NCBI RefSeq assembly: GCF_019931065.1
Contig: NZ_JAIOUQ010000001.1
Location: 71,648 to 135,647, forward strand
Source of the DNA: Methanobacterium spitsbergense
GTDB taxonomy: Archaea; Methanobacteriota; Methanobacteria; Methanobacteriales; Methanobacteriaceae
Length of the DNA stretch: 64,000 nucleotides
Direction: 5' to 3'
In this document: positions 49,207-58,356 of the stretch, piece by piece
How positions within the stretch are numbered: the stretch's first letter is position 1
How the letters are laid out: every line of letters starts with the position of its first letter
Notes under the pieces: generated by a model
Database searches by the model: none
What the model saw: the letters and a program-made list of their open reading frames with translations, nothing else
What the model was told of the DNA's origin: nothing
Program-made: the position numbers and the translations under genes

Positions 49207-49557
49207 ATGAAAGTTAAATACGCTACCATCATAGTTGAGGATATGGACGAATCAATTAAATTTTACACAGATGTTATGGGACTTGAAATAGATAGCCAAC
49301 ACAACCCTTATCCCGGATTAACGATCACATTACTTAAAGGGGAAGGAGATGCTATGATAGAACTCATAAAAAATACAGAAAATGAAACTGGCCTGTTTTC
49401 AGTGGGAATGGAAGTTGAAGATATAAACAAAACAGTAAAAGAACTCAAATCCAAAGGAGCCAAAATCACCAAAGAACCCATGCCAATAACAATTGGAACC
49501 CTTGCATTCTTAGAAGATCCAAATGGGGCTACAATAGTACTAATTCAACACCACTAA
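49207..49557 (+). CDS. VOC/glyoxalase-like protein
   Basis: 116 residues with GGTGAT upstream. Two beta-alpha-beta-beta-beta units are visible: [31 protein letters not shown] and [24 protein letters not shown]...[18 protein letters not shown]. Metal-binding positions (Glu/His) are only partly evident. Members include glyoxalase I, dioxygenases and resistance proteins; this one is not assignable to a reaction. Confidence 0.9.
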   Translation: MKVKYATIIVEDMDESIKFYTDVMGLEIDSQHNPYPGLTITLLKGEGDAMIELIKNTENETGLFSVGMEVEDINKTVKELKSKGAKITKEPMPITIGTLAFLEDPNGATIVLIQHH

Positions 49558-49580
49558 TCCACTTTAATTCATTTCAGTTT

Positions 49581-50420
49581 TTATTTACTCGAATATTCCC
49601 GAATATTATGGCTTAAATTAATTAACGCGTTTTCCGTTGCTTTTTTAATTTCAGGATTATCATTTTTTTCTAATTCCTGAAGTGCATCTATAGCATCTGG
49701 TCTACTAATATTAATTTGACCTAGGGTTCTTGCTGACTCCCATATAATTGCAGCATCATAATTACTTTTTAATATATTTACCAACGGGGTTAATGCTTCT
49801 TCACTATGTTTAAATCCACTTAAAGCTCTTATTATTTTCCATAAACTAATTTTATTATCTGAATGTGTTTCAAGGCCATCAATCATAACAGACAATACAC
49901 TTTTATCATCTGTCTTAGCTGCTATTCCTCCTATAGCATCAATTGCCTGTTGCATGATAAAATCATCTTGTTCTTCCATTACTTTAATTAGATAAGGTGT
50001 AGCTGGTTTTCCAATTTTTATAATGGTTCTTGCAGCCATATCACGTGCTAATGGGAAACTTCTCTTGTTAAAATATTTTTTTGGTAATTCAACTTCTTGA
50101 TTGTTCCCAATTTGGCCTAATAATTTGATTAATGGCAGAACTGATGCTTCACCCATTTTTCCTAACGCTTCAGACATGGCAATTCGTGAATAGAGTGCAT
50201 TTTCTTTCTTTAAAGAGTTGCATAGATTTCTAATGCATTTACTGTCCCTTTTATTTCCTAAAATAGTCGCAGCAATTGTTCTTTTTTGAGGATTATTATC
50301 ATCTAACATTTTGATTAAATGTTCTGTTGAAAATTCAGCATATGCTTTAATATCTTCAGGCGAAATCTGTCCCCTTCTTTTTCGATCCAAATTTCTTTTC
50401 TCTTCAGAACTATTTATCAT
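49581..50420 (-). CDS. HEAT-repeat protein
   Basis: 279 residues with GGGTGTTA upstream. Repeated helix pairs: NPQKRTIAATILGNKRDSKCIRNLCNSL, ALYSRIAMSEALGKMGEASVLPLIKLLG, ARDMAARTIIKIGKPATPYLIKVMEEQDDFIMQQAIDAIGGIA. Such solenoids bind proteins or act as scaffolds and resemble PBS-lyase HEAT repeats. Partner unknown. A fragment of a related protein lies at 62636. Confidence 0.85.
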   Translation of the reverse strand: MINSSEEKRNLDRKRRGQISPEDIKAYAEFSTEHLIKMLDDNNPQKRTIAATILGNKRDSKCIRNLCNSLKKENALYSRIAMSEALGKMGEASVLPLIKLLGQIGNNQEVELPKKYFNKRSFPLARDMAARTIIKIGKPATPYLIKVMEEQDDFIMQQAIDAIGGIAAKTDDKSVLSVMIDGLETHSDNKISLWKIIRALSGFKHSEEALTPLVNILKSNYDAAIIWESARTLGQINISRPDAIDALQELEKNDNPEIKKATENALINLSHNIREYSSK

Positions 50421-50539
50421 TAATTTAACACCCTATTTACTTTTAGAACACTGTTAAAAACCACATATCTACAAACGATGATTAACATAAGTTGGATCTA
50501 CTCTAATAAATTTATATTTATTGAAATTTATTATAAATT

Positions 50540-51046
50540 CTAAAACTTTTGAGTGGTCACAGTTTTCTTAGATTTCTGGCCACTTCCATCTGCAAAATCC
50601 CTTGCTACCTGTTTTACTATTTCCATCATGTTATTATATTTCAGTCTGGGTGTTATTTTTGGTTTGACAAGTATTTTTATGTCGCATCTCCTCATATCAC
50701 TGGTGTAACTATTTCCTATCTGTTTCTTGTACTTCTCATCCAATGTGGATATGTAATGATAGGAATAATCAGCTACCCTTTTCGGGTCAAAAAGGTGTTC
50801 AAGTTCTTCTGTGATGTTGTTAAGCACACCCACTGCCAGGTTAAACTCTGCTATGTTGAGGGATTTTGTTCTCTCCCTATTTGTGGAGTTGATCTGGTAT
50901 AAACCATCTATATATTCCTTTATATCACCCTGCCATTTATGGAAGTCTCTGGTGGGGAAGACCAATATGTAATCCCCACTTAAAAATATTTGTGGCTCGT
51001 ACAACAATATCTTTCTTCTATCCATGATGCCGTAGCTGTAACGCAT
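50540..51046 (-). CDS. Hypothetical protein, second gene divergent from polymerase
   Basis: 168 residues, soluble, alpha/beta, with no recognised motif; fragments include IFLSGDYILVFPTRDFHKWQGDIKEYIDGLYQINS and DMRRCDIKILVKPKITPRLKYNNMMEIVKQVARDFADGSG. It follows the 51076-51453 gene by 29 bp and shares an opening theme with it (EPxIFxxxDxVxVFxRDxFxxW against EPxGRxxELxxxxxFxxREEVIVFTRDEF), so they may be distant paralogues. Probable operon. Confidence 0.6.
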   Translation of the reverse strand: MRYSYGIMDRRKILLYEPQIFLSGDYILVFPTRDFHKWQGDIKEYIDGLYQINSTNRERTKSLNIAEFNLAVGVLNNITEELEHLFDPKRVADYSYHYISTLDEKYKKQIGNSYTSDMRRCDIKILVKPKITPRLKYNNMMEIVKQVARDFADGSGQKSKKTVTTQKF

Positions 51047-51075
51047 ATTATATCAGTCCATTAAAATTAGGAGAG

Positions 51076-51453
51076 TTAAATTGGAAGCTGTGATTGTGCT
51101 GGTACCTTACTTTTAGATACTGCAACATTCTTCTCTAAACTTCCAACAGCATTGTATAGGCATGCATCAAGATAGCATTGTAATGGTTCTTTTTTTAATA
51201 TTGAATCCATGTTCATATCCAGGATATGTACTCTACCCAGAATTTTTGGCCAGTATCCTATTAACTTCCATTCTTCACCCCTACACAGATGCAGATCAGT
51301 TTTATTAATATAGTCGATCTGTTCCCTCATAGATGTGTAAGTGCGATTGAATTCATCCCTGGTAAATACAATGACTTCTTCACGTTCCTGGAACATTTCA
51401 GGGTTATATAGTTCTGCAATTCTCCCTCGGGGTTCCCCTTCACTCATTCTCAT
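51076..51453 (-). CDS. Hypothetical protein, first gene divergent from polymerase
   Basis: 125 residues from the ATG at 51453, which follows GGGGAGGTG by 9 bases; a TTG frame begins 45 bp upstream without such a site. Soluble; sequence EEVIVFTRDEFNRTYTSMREQIDYINKTDLHLCRGEEWKLIGYWPKIL. No family recognised. Divergent from the DNA polymerase gene with about 130 bp between the starts, so both promoters share that space. Confidence 0.6.
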   Translation of the reverse strand: MRMSEGEPRGRIAELYNPEMFQEREEVIVFTRDEFNRTYTSMREQIDYINKTDLHLCRGEEWKLIGYWPKILGRVHILDMNMDSILKKEPLQCYLDACLYNAVGSLEKNVAVSKSKVPAQSQLPI

Positions 51454-51585
51454 ATCTATTTTCACCTCCCCTAACGGGTTAATTACTATATCATCCAAAG
51501 GTCATGGAAATTGAGGTAGAGAGCATATGAGAAGTAATAATGATTTAAAAAGTATATAACCCACGCATAATAAATTAAATCTTAT

Positions 51586-53334
51586 ATGGAGACTAGACAA
51601 TTCGTACTTTTAGACATTGATTACATCACCAAGAACCATATCGCAGTGATAAGATTATTTGGCAGACTCATTGGAGAAAATGAAGGATCAATAATAGCCC
51701 TAGATAAAAGTTTCAGACCATACATATACGTTCAACCGCATGATATGGACAACTGTGTAAATGATTTAAGTGAATTGAAGCTTCTTAAAGTAGAAAAACT
51801 CCAAAAAAGAGATAATGGACTGTTGAAAGATTTCCTTAAGGTAACCCTTAATCATCCCCAAGATATCTACAAGTTAAAAGATAAAATAATGGAATTGAAA
51901 TCTGTTGAAAATATCAGGGAGTATGATATACCATTTTACCGCAGATATCTCATAGATAACGGATTATTCCCCATGAACACCATAGAAGTGGAGGGTAAGG
52001 TATTGAATTCCACCCATTCTTCGCGTGGTGGAAAATGCTTATTTGAAATTCATGGCGAACCTAAAAATCTAGAATCTGATTTAGAGGGACTAAATATGCT
52101 TAGTTTTAATATTGAAGCATGCAATCCCAAGGGCATGCCCCAGGTAAAGGAAGATCCCATCATCATGGTAAGTTTCTCAAGTAACCAGGGCTTTCAGAAG
52201 ATATTCTCCACCAAAAAATCGTCACTGGACTTTGTAGAAACCTTGTGCAACGAGAAAGATTTAATTGAAAAATATGTTAACACCATACAATCAGAAGACC
52301 CAGATATTATTCTCGGATATAATTCAGACCGTTTTGACTTTCCCTATATTAAGGAGAGAGCAGAGAAGTTGGGTGTACCCCTTAAATTAGGAGTTGATGA
52401 GTCATACCTTAAAATCACGAATAATGGCCTTAGAAATGCCACACAGATAAAGGGAAGAATCCATATCGATCTCTACTCCAACATGCGCCGTAACCTGCCA
52501 CTGGAGCATCACTCGCTGAAAAGGGTGTATAAAGAGCTTTTTGGGAAGAATAAAATTGATATCCCTGGAAACGAGGTATACACCTGTTGGAACGATGGTG
52601 GTGAAAAATTAGAGAAACTCTTTAGATATTCACTGGGAGATGTAATGGCAGTCACCGAAATCGGAGAGAAAATGCTGCCATTGAGTATGGAATTAACACG
52701 AATTGTTGGCCAGCCCTTATTTGATGTGGCCCGTATGGGCTCGGGAAAACAGGTGGAATGGTATTTAATAAGGAAAGCCTTTGAATATGGGGACATGGCA
52801 CCGAACAAATTTGGAAATTATTTAAGAGATGTTGTGGGTGGCTATGTTGAAGAACCTGTTAAGGGATTACATACGAATATTTATTACTTCGACTTTAGAA
52901 GTCTCTATCCCAGCATAATAATTTCTAAAAATATTTCACCCGAAACACTGGTTGAAGATGATAGTAAAGAATGCCACATAGCACCAGAATTCGGGTATAA
53001 ATTCAGGAAATCTCCCCAAGGATTTATCCCATCGGTTGTCAGCGAAGTATTAGAAAATAGAATGCGAATTAAATCTCTCATAGCAGAATCCACAGATTAC
53101 AGGGAACGTCAGGTGTTAAATTATCAACAAGAAGCATTTAAAAGACTCGCCAGCACTATTTATGGACTTTACAATCACAGCACATTTAGATGGTACAGCA
53201 TTGAGTGCTCGGAAGCCATAACTGCATGGGGAAGAGATTTTCTACAGAAAACAATGAAAAGAGCTGAAAAACATGGTTTCAAACCAGTATATGCTGATAC
53301 TGATGGATTCTATGCTATACTCGATAGAGATTAG
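51586..53334 (+). CDS. polB: Family B DNA polymerase, large subunit of split enzyme
   Basis: 582 residues. Exonuclease region: exo I SFNIEA (residue 175 is Asn where the family has Asp), exo II YNSDRFDFPYI and exo III YSLGD. Polymerase motifs: A, DFRSLYPSII (~440); B, KRLASTIYG; C, YADTDGFYA near residue 575, after which the chain ends in LDRD. Methanobacteriales carry a family B polymerase as two polypeptides of about 586 and 223 residues; length and end here fit the large one. The thumb-containing small subunit gene is not in this window. DNA replication or repair synthesis. The Asn in exo I would be expected to weaken proofreading. Confidence 0.9.
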   Translation: METRQFVLLDIDYITKNHIAVIRLFGRLIGENEGSIIALDKSFRPYIYVQPHDMDNCVNDLSELKLLKVEKLQKRDNGLLKDFLKVTLNHPQDIYKLKDKIMELKSVENIREYDIPFYRRYLIDNGLFPMNTIEVEGKVLNSTHSSRGGKCLFEIHGEPKNLESDLEGLNMLSFNIEACNPKGMPQVKEDPIIMVSFSSNQGFQKIFSTKKSSLDFVETLCNEKDLIEKYVNTIQSEDPDIILGYNSDRFDFPYIKERAEKLGVPLKLGVDESYLKITNNGLRNATQIKGRIHIDLYSNMRRNLPLEHHSLKRVYKELFGKNKIDIPGNEVYTCWNDGGEKLEKLFRYSLGDVMAVTEIGEKMLPLSMELTRIVGQPLFDVARMGSGKQVEWYLIRKAFEYGDMAPNKFGNYLRDVVGGYVEEPVKGLHTNIYYFDFRSLYPSIIISKNISPETLVEDDSKECHIAPEFGYKFRKSPQGFIPSVVSEVLENRMRIKSLIAESTDYRERQVLNYQQEAFKRLASTIYGLYNHSTFRWYSIECSEAITAWGRDFLQKTMKRAEKHGFKPVYADTDGFYAILDRD

Positions 53335-53690
53335 GATAAGATAATATCATAATTACTAACAAAATATTTCAAAAATGATTATATTTCATAGTAATTTATC
53401 GTTACTCTTTTATAGACTGATATACTGTTTTATTTTTATTTTTTTCTTGAATCAGCTAAGATCTCAAATTTACATATATCAGTAGTATTTTAATTTTTGT
53501 TTATTATGAATTCCATTTAATAAGTGACATACCATCCAATTCTTAATTATCTAACCCAAGTACTTATAAAAAATTTACGGTTCTGACTTGTTTGCACAAT
53601 TCTTTTTTTGAAAATTATTTAACAAAGTTTAAGTATTTTATATTGTATAATACATTTTAGTAGAATATAAAAAAATGACTTATTATTCTT
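53335..53690. other. Intergenic, no feature seen
   Basis: About 355 bp, AT-rich, holding the promoter of the following surface-protein gene ('tattttatattgtataatac' near 53636 is TATA-like). No ORF. Confidence 0.4.
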
Positions 53691-55508
53691 TTGGATTTCT
53701 GTGATAGAGTCCTTCGTGGGGGGGGAATCATCTATAAAAGGAATAGATCTATAAATGGTAAATTAAGTTGCGGTAAAGTTCATTTAACAATGTTCGCAGT
53801 GGTTTTAATTGGTTTAGTAGTTATCTTTTCGTATGGCGTGGGTAATGTTTCAGCTGCTAATTCAACTGGATTAACTGTTAATAAAAATATAGTTAATACT
53901 GTACCTGGGAAAGATTTAGTGGTTACTTCTGTAACTGCTCCGTTAACTGGTGATAAAAGTCTGAAATTTTTTTTTCATAACACTATTAAAAATCAGGGAT
54001 CTGCTGCGGCTTCAGGTTTCTGGGTGAATTATTATTTAAGAGCTAATTTCACCAGTCCTACTAAATATATTGGGCATCGATATATCAGTAATCTTGGTGC
54101 AGGAACTAGCAACAGCCAAAATACCGTATTAACTATTCCAAATACTATTGCCTCAGGTCGTTACTATATTTTAGTCTATGCAGATTCATCAAGAATAATA
54201 ACAGAGTCTAATGAACACAACAATTGTCTTTACAGTTCCTCCACAATAAAAATCCATTCAATCAAGGGTTACTGGATAAACAATGGTCCAGATGAACTTA
54301 ATTATATTAATGTCACAGAACTTAAAAAAGAAGGTGTCTCTGATCTTTTTGTTCTGACAAATAAACAAAACCCTACAAGTACTCTTAAGCCATTTGTAGA
54401 TGCTTTTTCTGGATCAGGTATTAAAATTAATGCATGGATAACCTGTTTCAAGAATCGAGAAGGGAAATGGTTTGATCCAAGAGGAAATCCTGTTTTAGTA
54501 GATGAATTAGTTAACAAAATAGCATCAATTGCTACGAATTATAATGTGGATGGAATACACCTTGATTATATGCGTTATCCCGGCACAGCCTACCGATACT
54601 CAAATGCTGCCAATACTGTGACCTCTTTTGTGCATAGGATAAACGGAAAAATTCAAAATATCAATAATCAGAACATCCCGGGAAAACATCGAATACTTTT
54701 ATCAGCAGCTTTGATGCCAGAATGTAGTATAAACAGCTATTATTATGGACAAAACTATGGTCAATTAGCACCTTATATGGATTTCCTAGTACCAATGATC
54801 TATAAAGGGAACTACAATCAAAATACTAACTGGATCGCTGCAACAACACATTACATAAAAATACATGCAAATGGAAAACCTGTAGTGGCGGGATTATTAA
54901 GTTACAACTCTGACACTAACCCTATTCCCCTATCTGCCAGTAGACTTAAATCAGATATAAATGCAGCCCTAACTAATGGATCTTCTGGATTCGTTTTATT
55001 CAAATACGGATTAGTGGACAGCAATATACTTAGAATTCCCACTTATAAAACCGCTTCCATAGCACAGATCACTACTACAGCAGCAATAGTCAAAACATAT
55101 ATCGAAAAAAATAAAAAACTTCCTTCTAATGTGACCTTAAATGGTGTTAAGTGGGGAATGCCTACGTTTTTCCATCTCTTATTAAATTGTTTATCAAAAG
55201 TTAGTAAAGGATATACAGGTTCCATAAAAATTAAAGTTTTTAGATTACCACTTTATTCTTCTGAAACATTAATAAGTGGAAATATGATAAAAAATGATTA
55301 TTTAAGCCTAGCTACAAACATTCAAAATTTCATGGATGTCAATGGAGCAGCTCCCAAATATATGAACATTAAACTGGGAAAAATTCGCTACGAATCTCTT
55401 ATTTACATGTATTCCCGTATTCTTAACTATTATAGTGTTAACAAAGTTTTACCCTCCAATATCATGGTAAAACCTTGGTTTAACCCCAAATCCACATATT
55501 ACTACTGA
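53691..55508 (+). CDS. Secreted glycoside-hydrolase-like protein with CARDB and pseudomurein-binding repeats
   Basis: 605 residues if read from the TTG at 53691. A hydrophobic signal core ends near NVSA (~55). Next come a CARDB-like adhesion domain (~75-165: LVVTSVTAP...NHNN-type core VYADSSRIITESNEHNN), a TIM-barrel hydrolase-like domain (~190-465: VDGIHLDYMRYPG, ILLSAALMPE, YMDFLVPMIYKGNY) and two pseudomurein-binding repeats at the C-terminus. The D in HLDYMRYP is at the usual catalytic site of GHL10-type barrels. It likely sits in the pseudomurein wall and cuts a glycan. The start is uncertain: a run of eight G (53717-53724) precedes the signal, and the nearest GTG is out of frame by one base. 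Confidence 0.8.
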   Translation: MDFCDRVLRGGGIIYKRNRSINGKLSCGKVHLTMFAVVLIGLVVIFSYGVGNVSAANSTGLTVNKNIVNTVPGKDLVVTSVTAPLTGDKSLKFFFHNTIKNQGSAAASGFWVNYYLRANFTSPTKYIGHRYISNLGAGTSNSQNTVLTIPNTIASGRYYILVYADSSRIITESNEHNNCLYSSSTIKIHSIKGYWINNGPDELNYINVTELKKEGVSDLFVLTNKQNPTSTLKPFVDAFSGSGIKINAWITCFKNREGKWFDPRGNPVLVDELVNKIASIATNYNVDGIHLDYMRYPGTAYRYSNAANTVTSFVHRINGKIQNINNQNIPGKHRILLSAALMPECSINSYYYGQNYGQLAPYMDFLVPMIYKGNYNQNTNWIAATTHYIKIHANGKPVVAGLLSYNSDTNPIPLSASRLKSDINAALTNGSSGFVLFKYGLVDSNILRIPTYKTASIAQITTTAAIVKTYIEKNKKLPSNVTLNGVKWGMPTFFHLLLNCLSKVSKGYTGSIKIKVFRLPLYSSETLISGNMIKNDYLSLATNIQNFMDVNGAAPKYMNIKLGKIRYESLIYMYSRILNYYSVNKVLPSNIMVKPWFNPKSTYYY

Positions 55509-55509
55509 T

Positions 55510-55574
55510 CTACAGTAATATACTGCTGTAGTATCCTAATATTCACTTTTTAGAAAGACAAAAAATCTGTCTTT
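55510..55574 (+). terminator. Hairpins after the wall-protein gene
   Basis: CTACAG/CTGTAG (55510-55531) and AAAGACA/TGTCTTT (55554-55574) are short stems with T-rich sequence between them. They lie directly after the stop codon and may end transcription. Confidence 0.4.
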
Positions 55575-55812
55575 AGGAAATGTGCGGCGATTAGGATTGG
55601 CAAATGCCATTATACATATCCAGATACCTATTTTAGATGAACCTGCCAATGGACTGAACCCTGTAGGTATTGTTAAGCCCCTACCCAAGTATAGGCAGTT
55701 ATATAATATTATTCTCCTACAATATCTTGGGAGTAATAGCTACTCTGGTTTGGTGGCGATTTGCGGGATCAAAGTTAAGCAAAAAGAAAATTTTATTTAT
55801 TTTTTAAGTTAA
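55560..55812 (+). pseudogene. ABC-transporter ATPase remnant
   Basis: The frame reads LSLGNVRRLGLANAIIHIQIPILDEPANGLNPVGIVK, the signature loop, Walker B and D-loop of an ABC-2-type ATPase, and then loses similarity before a stop. The Walker A half is absent. A truncated relic. Confidence 0.8.
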
Positions 55813-55922
55813 TTCAACTAGAGAACATTTATTCATGTTTTAAAGATTAAATTTATTTTACTGTAGGGTAATATAATTAGATTGGGGTATTTGAAATTAT
55901 TATAAATTACAATAAGGATACT

Positions 55923-56825
55923 TTGAAAAAAATTATAGAATTAGGAAAACCTCAGTTCACCTTTGGTATTTTTATGTACTTTTTAATAGGAGCCCTGTTT
56001 GCTCTTCTATTAAATGCACAATTCGTTTTATCTAAATTTATTTGGGGATATTTAATTCTGTTTATGGCCAGTATGGCTATCCATTATGCCAATGATTATT
56101 TTGATTTTGAAGTCGACCATTTTGGTACTCCTACTACCTTCACAGGTGGAAGTGGTATCCTAGTTGAAAATCCCGAATTAAGAGGAATATCAAAAAATTT
56201 GGCAATATTTTTTATTATCATATCCATAATCATTGGGGCATTATTTACGGTTATTTATTCATATCCAATTTCATTCTTCTTGTTCGTATTAGTTGGAAAC
56301 GCTCTAGTATGGTTTTATTCCGCTCCTCCCATTAAATTATCATATCGTAGATTAGGAGAATTTGCAAATGCAATAAATGGCTTTATACTGCCTGCAATGG
56401 GTTATTTTGTTGTAATGGGTACAATTGATCTCCCATTCATAATTTTCTCAATACCCTTTGTGTTTTTACAACTAATGTTTACTGTAGGAGTTGAAATTCC
56501 TGATCTGGAAGGGGATAAATTAGGCAATAAAATTACTTGGACAGTATCTAAAGGACGTGAATTCAGTTTTAAATTACTTGGAATATTAGCAATACTTACC
56601 ACAACTTCATTTATAGTTTTATCATTAACTAATCTATTTCCTCAAAGCATTAATTTTCTTATACTCGCCCTCATTTCAGTTATTTCTTTAAGTTTGGGGA
56701 TCGTTGCAATAATTAAAAGACCTATAGCTAAAATACCAGCTACAAAACTAGCCACACTTAATGTTGCAACGGTTTTCGTTGTTATAATCCTTGTAAATTG
56801 TTACTTCGTTTATGTGTTAGCTTAA
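55923..56825 (+). CDS. UbiA-family prenyltransferase, third paralogue
   Basis: 300 residues from a TTG, with about nine helices. Motif one ANDYFDFEVDHFGTP and motif two EIPDLEGDKLGNK keep all acidic residues. It shares blocks with the 39892 and 40869 products (LNAQFVLSKFIWGYLILF, AMGYFVVMGTIDLPFIIFS). Prenyl transfer to an unknown acceptor in the membrane. It stands alone, downstream of the ABC relic. Confidence 0.85.
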   Translation: MKKIIELGKPQFTFGIFMYFLIGALFALLLNAQFVLSKFIWGYLILFMASMAIHYANDYFDFEVDHFGTPTTFTGGSGILVENPELRGISKNLAIFFIIISIIIGALFTVIYSYPISFFLFVLVGNALVWFYSAPPIKLSYRRLGEFANAINGFILPAMGYFVVMGTIDLPFIIFSIPFVFLQLMFTVGVEIPDLEGDKLGNKITWTVSKGREFSFKLLGILAILTTTSFIVLSLTNLFPQSINFLILALISVISLSLGIVAIIKRPIAKIPATKLATLNVATVFVVIILVNCYFVYVLA

Positions 56826-56953
56826 CTGAATAATTTTCAATATATCCAAGATGCCCTTAAAATCATTAAACTATATGATTCCCATTCAAATCATTAAAAA
56901 GAAGTAGCAGATTTGATATGTAGAAGAAGACAGGTTTATAAAACACCCATATC

Positions 56954-57199
56954 CTACTCTTTTTTATTCCATTTTTCTACTAATTTTATTCCACGAGGAA
57001 GGATATTTACTTCAAAACCATCTAGATATGGCTCAATAGTTAGATATCTTTCTCCTTCTAAATAATTCGTGATAACAACTAATTCATCGGGTTTAATATC
57101 TAATTTTTCTTTTAAATCGTTATTATCTACCTGATATTTTGGATTTTCCTTATATGAATCATATAGAACTTTCAAGACTTCTTTATATTCTTCATCCAT
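56954..57199 (-). CDS. Small winged-helix-like protein
   Basis: 81 residues with GAGGGGAT upstream. VLKVLYDSYKENPKYQVDNNDLKEKLDIKPDELVVITNYLEGERYLTIEPYLDGFEVNILPRGIKLVEKW has the helix-helix-helix-wing order of small winged-helix proteins; such stand-alone domains are common in this order. DNA or protein binding is possible. No target evident. Confidence 0.65.
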   Translation of the reverse strand: MDEEYKEVLKVLYDSYKENPKYQVDNNDLKEKLDIKPDELVVITNYLEGERYLTIEPYLDGFEVNILPRGIKLVEKWNKKE

Positions 57200-57372
57200 T
57201 TAAAATCCCCTCAAAATAATATTATTCCCCTAAAGGTTAATTAACTTTTCATAAAAAAAATCTTGGACAATATATTAAAATTTATAGAAAGACCATACAC
57301 TCTTCCAAAAAAAATTTATAAAAATAATTACAATAAATAAGTATGGAATAAAAAAAATTGGGGAGATGTTAA

Positions 57373-57531
57373 ATGAAAAAATATCAATGTTCAGGCTGTC
57401 AGTATGTCTACAATCCCGAAGTAGGAGACCCAGATCAAGGAGTAGCACCAGGAACACCCTTTGAAGATTTACCCGATGACTGGGTATGTCCATTGTGTGG
57501 GCTTGATAAAGACCTATTTAAAATGAAATAA
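57373..57531 (+). CDS. Rubredoxin
   Basis: 52 residues with GGGGAGAT upstream. Cys 6 and 9 in CSGC and Cys 39 and 42 in CPLC bind one iron. [33 protein letters not shown] is the classical rubredoxin core. It carries electrons, in methanogens mainly to oxygen- and peroxide-detoxifying enzymes. Single gene; a T-rich run (57535-57551) follows the stop. Confidence 0.97.
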   Translation: MKKYQCSGCQYVYNPEVGDPDQGVAPGTPFEDLPDDWVCPLCGLDKDLFKMK

Positions 57532-57534
57532 AAT

Positions 57535-57551
57535 TCTTTTTTTATATTTTT
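57535..57551 (+). terminator. T-run terminator after rubredoxin
   Basis: An unbroken 'ttcttttttt' followed by 'atattttt' just after the stop is typical of archaeal termination at T tracts. Confidence 0.5.
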
Positions 57552-57618
57552 GCTCCAAACTTCCATTGTTATAACCAAATTTGTATTCATTTTTAGCCAA
57601 TAAAAACATTAAATTTTA

Positions 57619-57680
57619 TACGAACGAACGTTAGTTTTATATGCTATGCTGCATGATTACAATTAACGAACAATCGTTAG
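57619..57680. promoter_or_regulatory. Two 16-17 bp operator-like palindromes
   Basis: TACGAACGAACGTTAG at 57619-57634 and TAACGAACAATCGTTAG at 57664-57680 share the form ACGAAC-N-A-N-CGTTAG and are near-palindromic (TAACGA/TCGTTA). They are about 45 bp apart and flank a TATA-like 'ttttatatgctat', upstream of the 57765 gene. This is the pattern of a TetR-type operator. No regulator gene is next to it. Confidence 0.6.
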
Positions 57681-57764
57681 TATACTTGTATGATATAGTA
57701 ATTTTATTGAATCAAAACAGTACATACCCTTAATTATATTGAGATAGTTGTAGGAGGATGGGGA

Positions 57765-58109
57765 ATGAATATTGTTGACAAACTTGGAATTGAAACACCA
57801 CCATGGCCCAAAACCTCCAGTTCAGACATGAAAAATATTAAAAAGATCCAAAAAACAGCAAAGATCTTCTATAAATCACTTGAATCTTATGAGCTTCCAA
57901 AGCCAAGTTTAATGGATTACATGAGATTTAGAATAGTTAAAGAAATGTCACGCCGTTTAGACGGATATCTGCAGGCAGACTACCAGTTTTACGATAAATT
58001 AGAAAATTACTACTACGATACAAAAATAAGTATATTTAAAAAACTAATGGGTAAAATAATGCTTAAAATAGGGTTCTACACAATAAGGGACAATTTTGTT
58101 GAAAAATAA
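57765..58109 (+). CDS. Hypothetical protein downstream of paired operators
   Basis: 114 residues with GGAGG upstream. Basic, helical, Tyr-rich: PSLMDYMRFRIVKEMSRRLDGYLQADYQFYDKLENYYYDTKISIFKKLMGKIMLKIGFYTIRD. No membrane segment of clear length, no known family. The paired operator upstream shows that it is a regulated single gene. Confidence 0.6.
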   Translation: MNIVDKLGIETPPWPKTSSSDMKNIKKIQKTAKIFYKSLESYELPKPSLMDYMRFRIVKEMSRRLDGYLQADYQFYDKLENYYYDTKISIFKKLMGKIMLKIGFYTIRDNFVEK

Positions 58110-58356
58110 CTAAGAAAATGTAAAGTCAATATAATCGTCAGACCTAACGTAATCTACTATTCATGCACCATTGGAAAGGAACAGACCTAAATTTCTCCTT
58201 TTTTATTTTTTAATCCCTTTATTGGTATTTTTTATTTATTTCTTAATTTGAACTCTGCAAATATATTATTCTAATACATAAAGATGATCTTAGAAAATGA
58301 TTAATACATTGAGAGGGTAGATTAAATTATTTAATCATTGAAAATAGGGGGATTTT

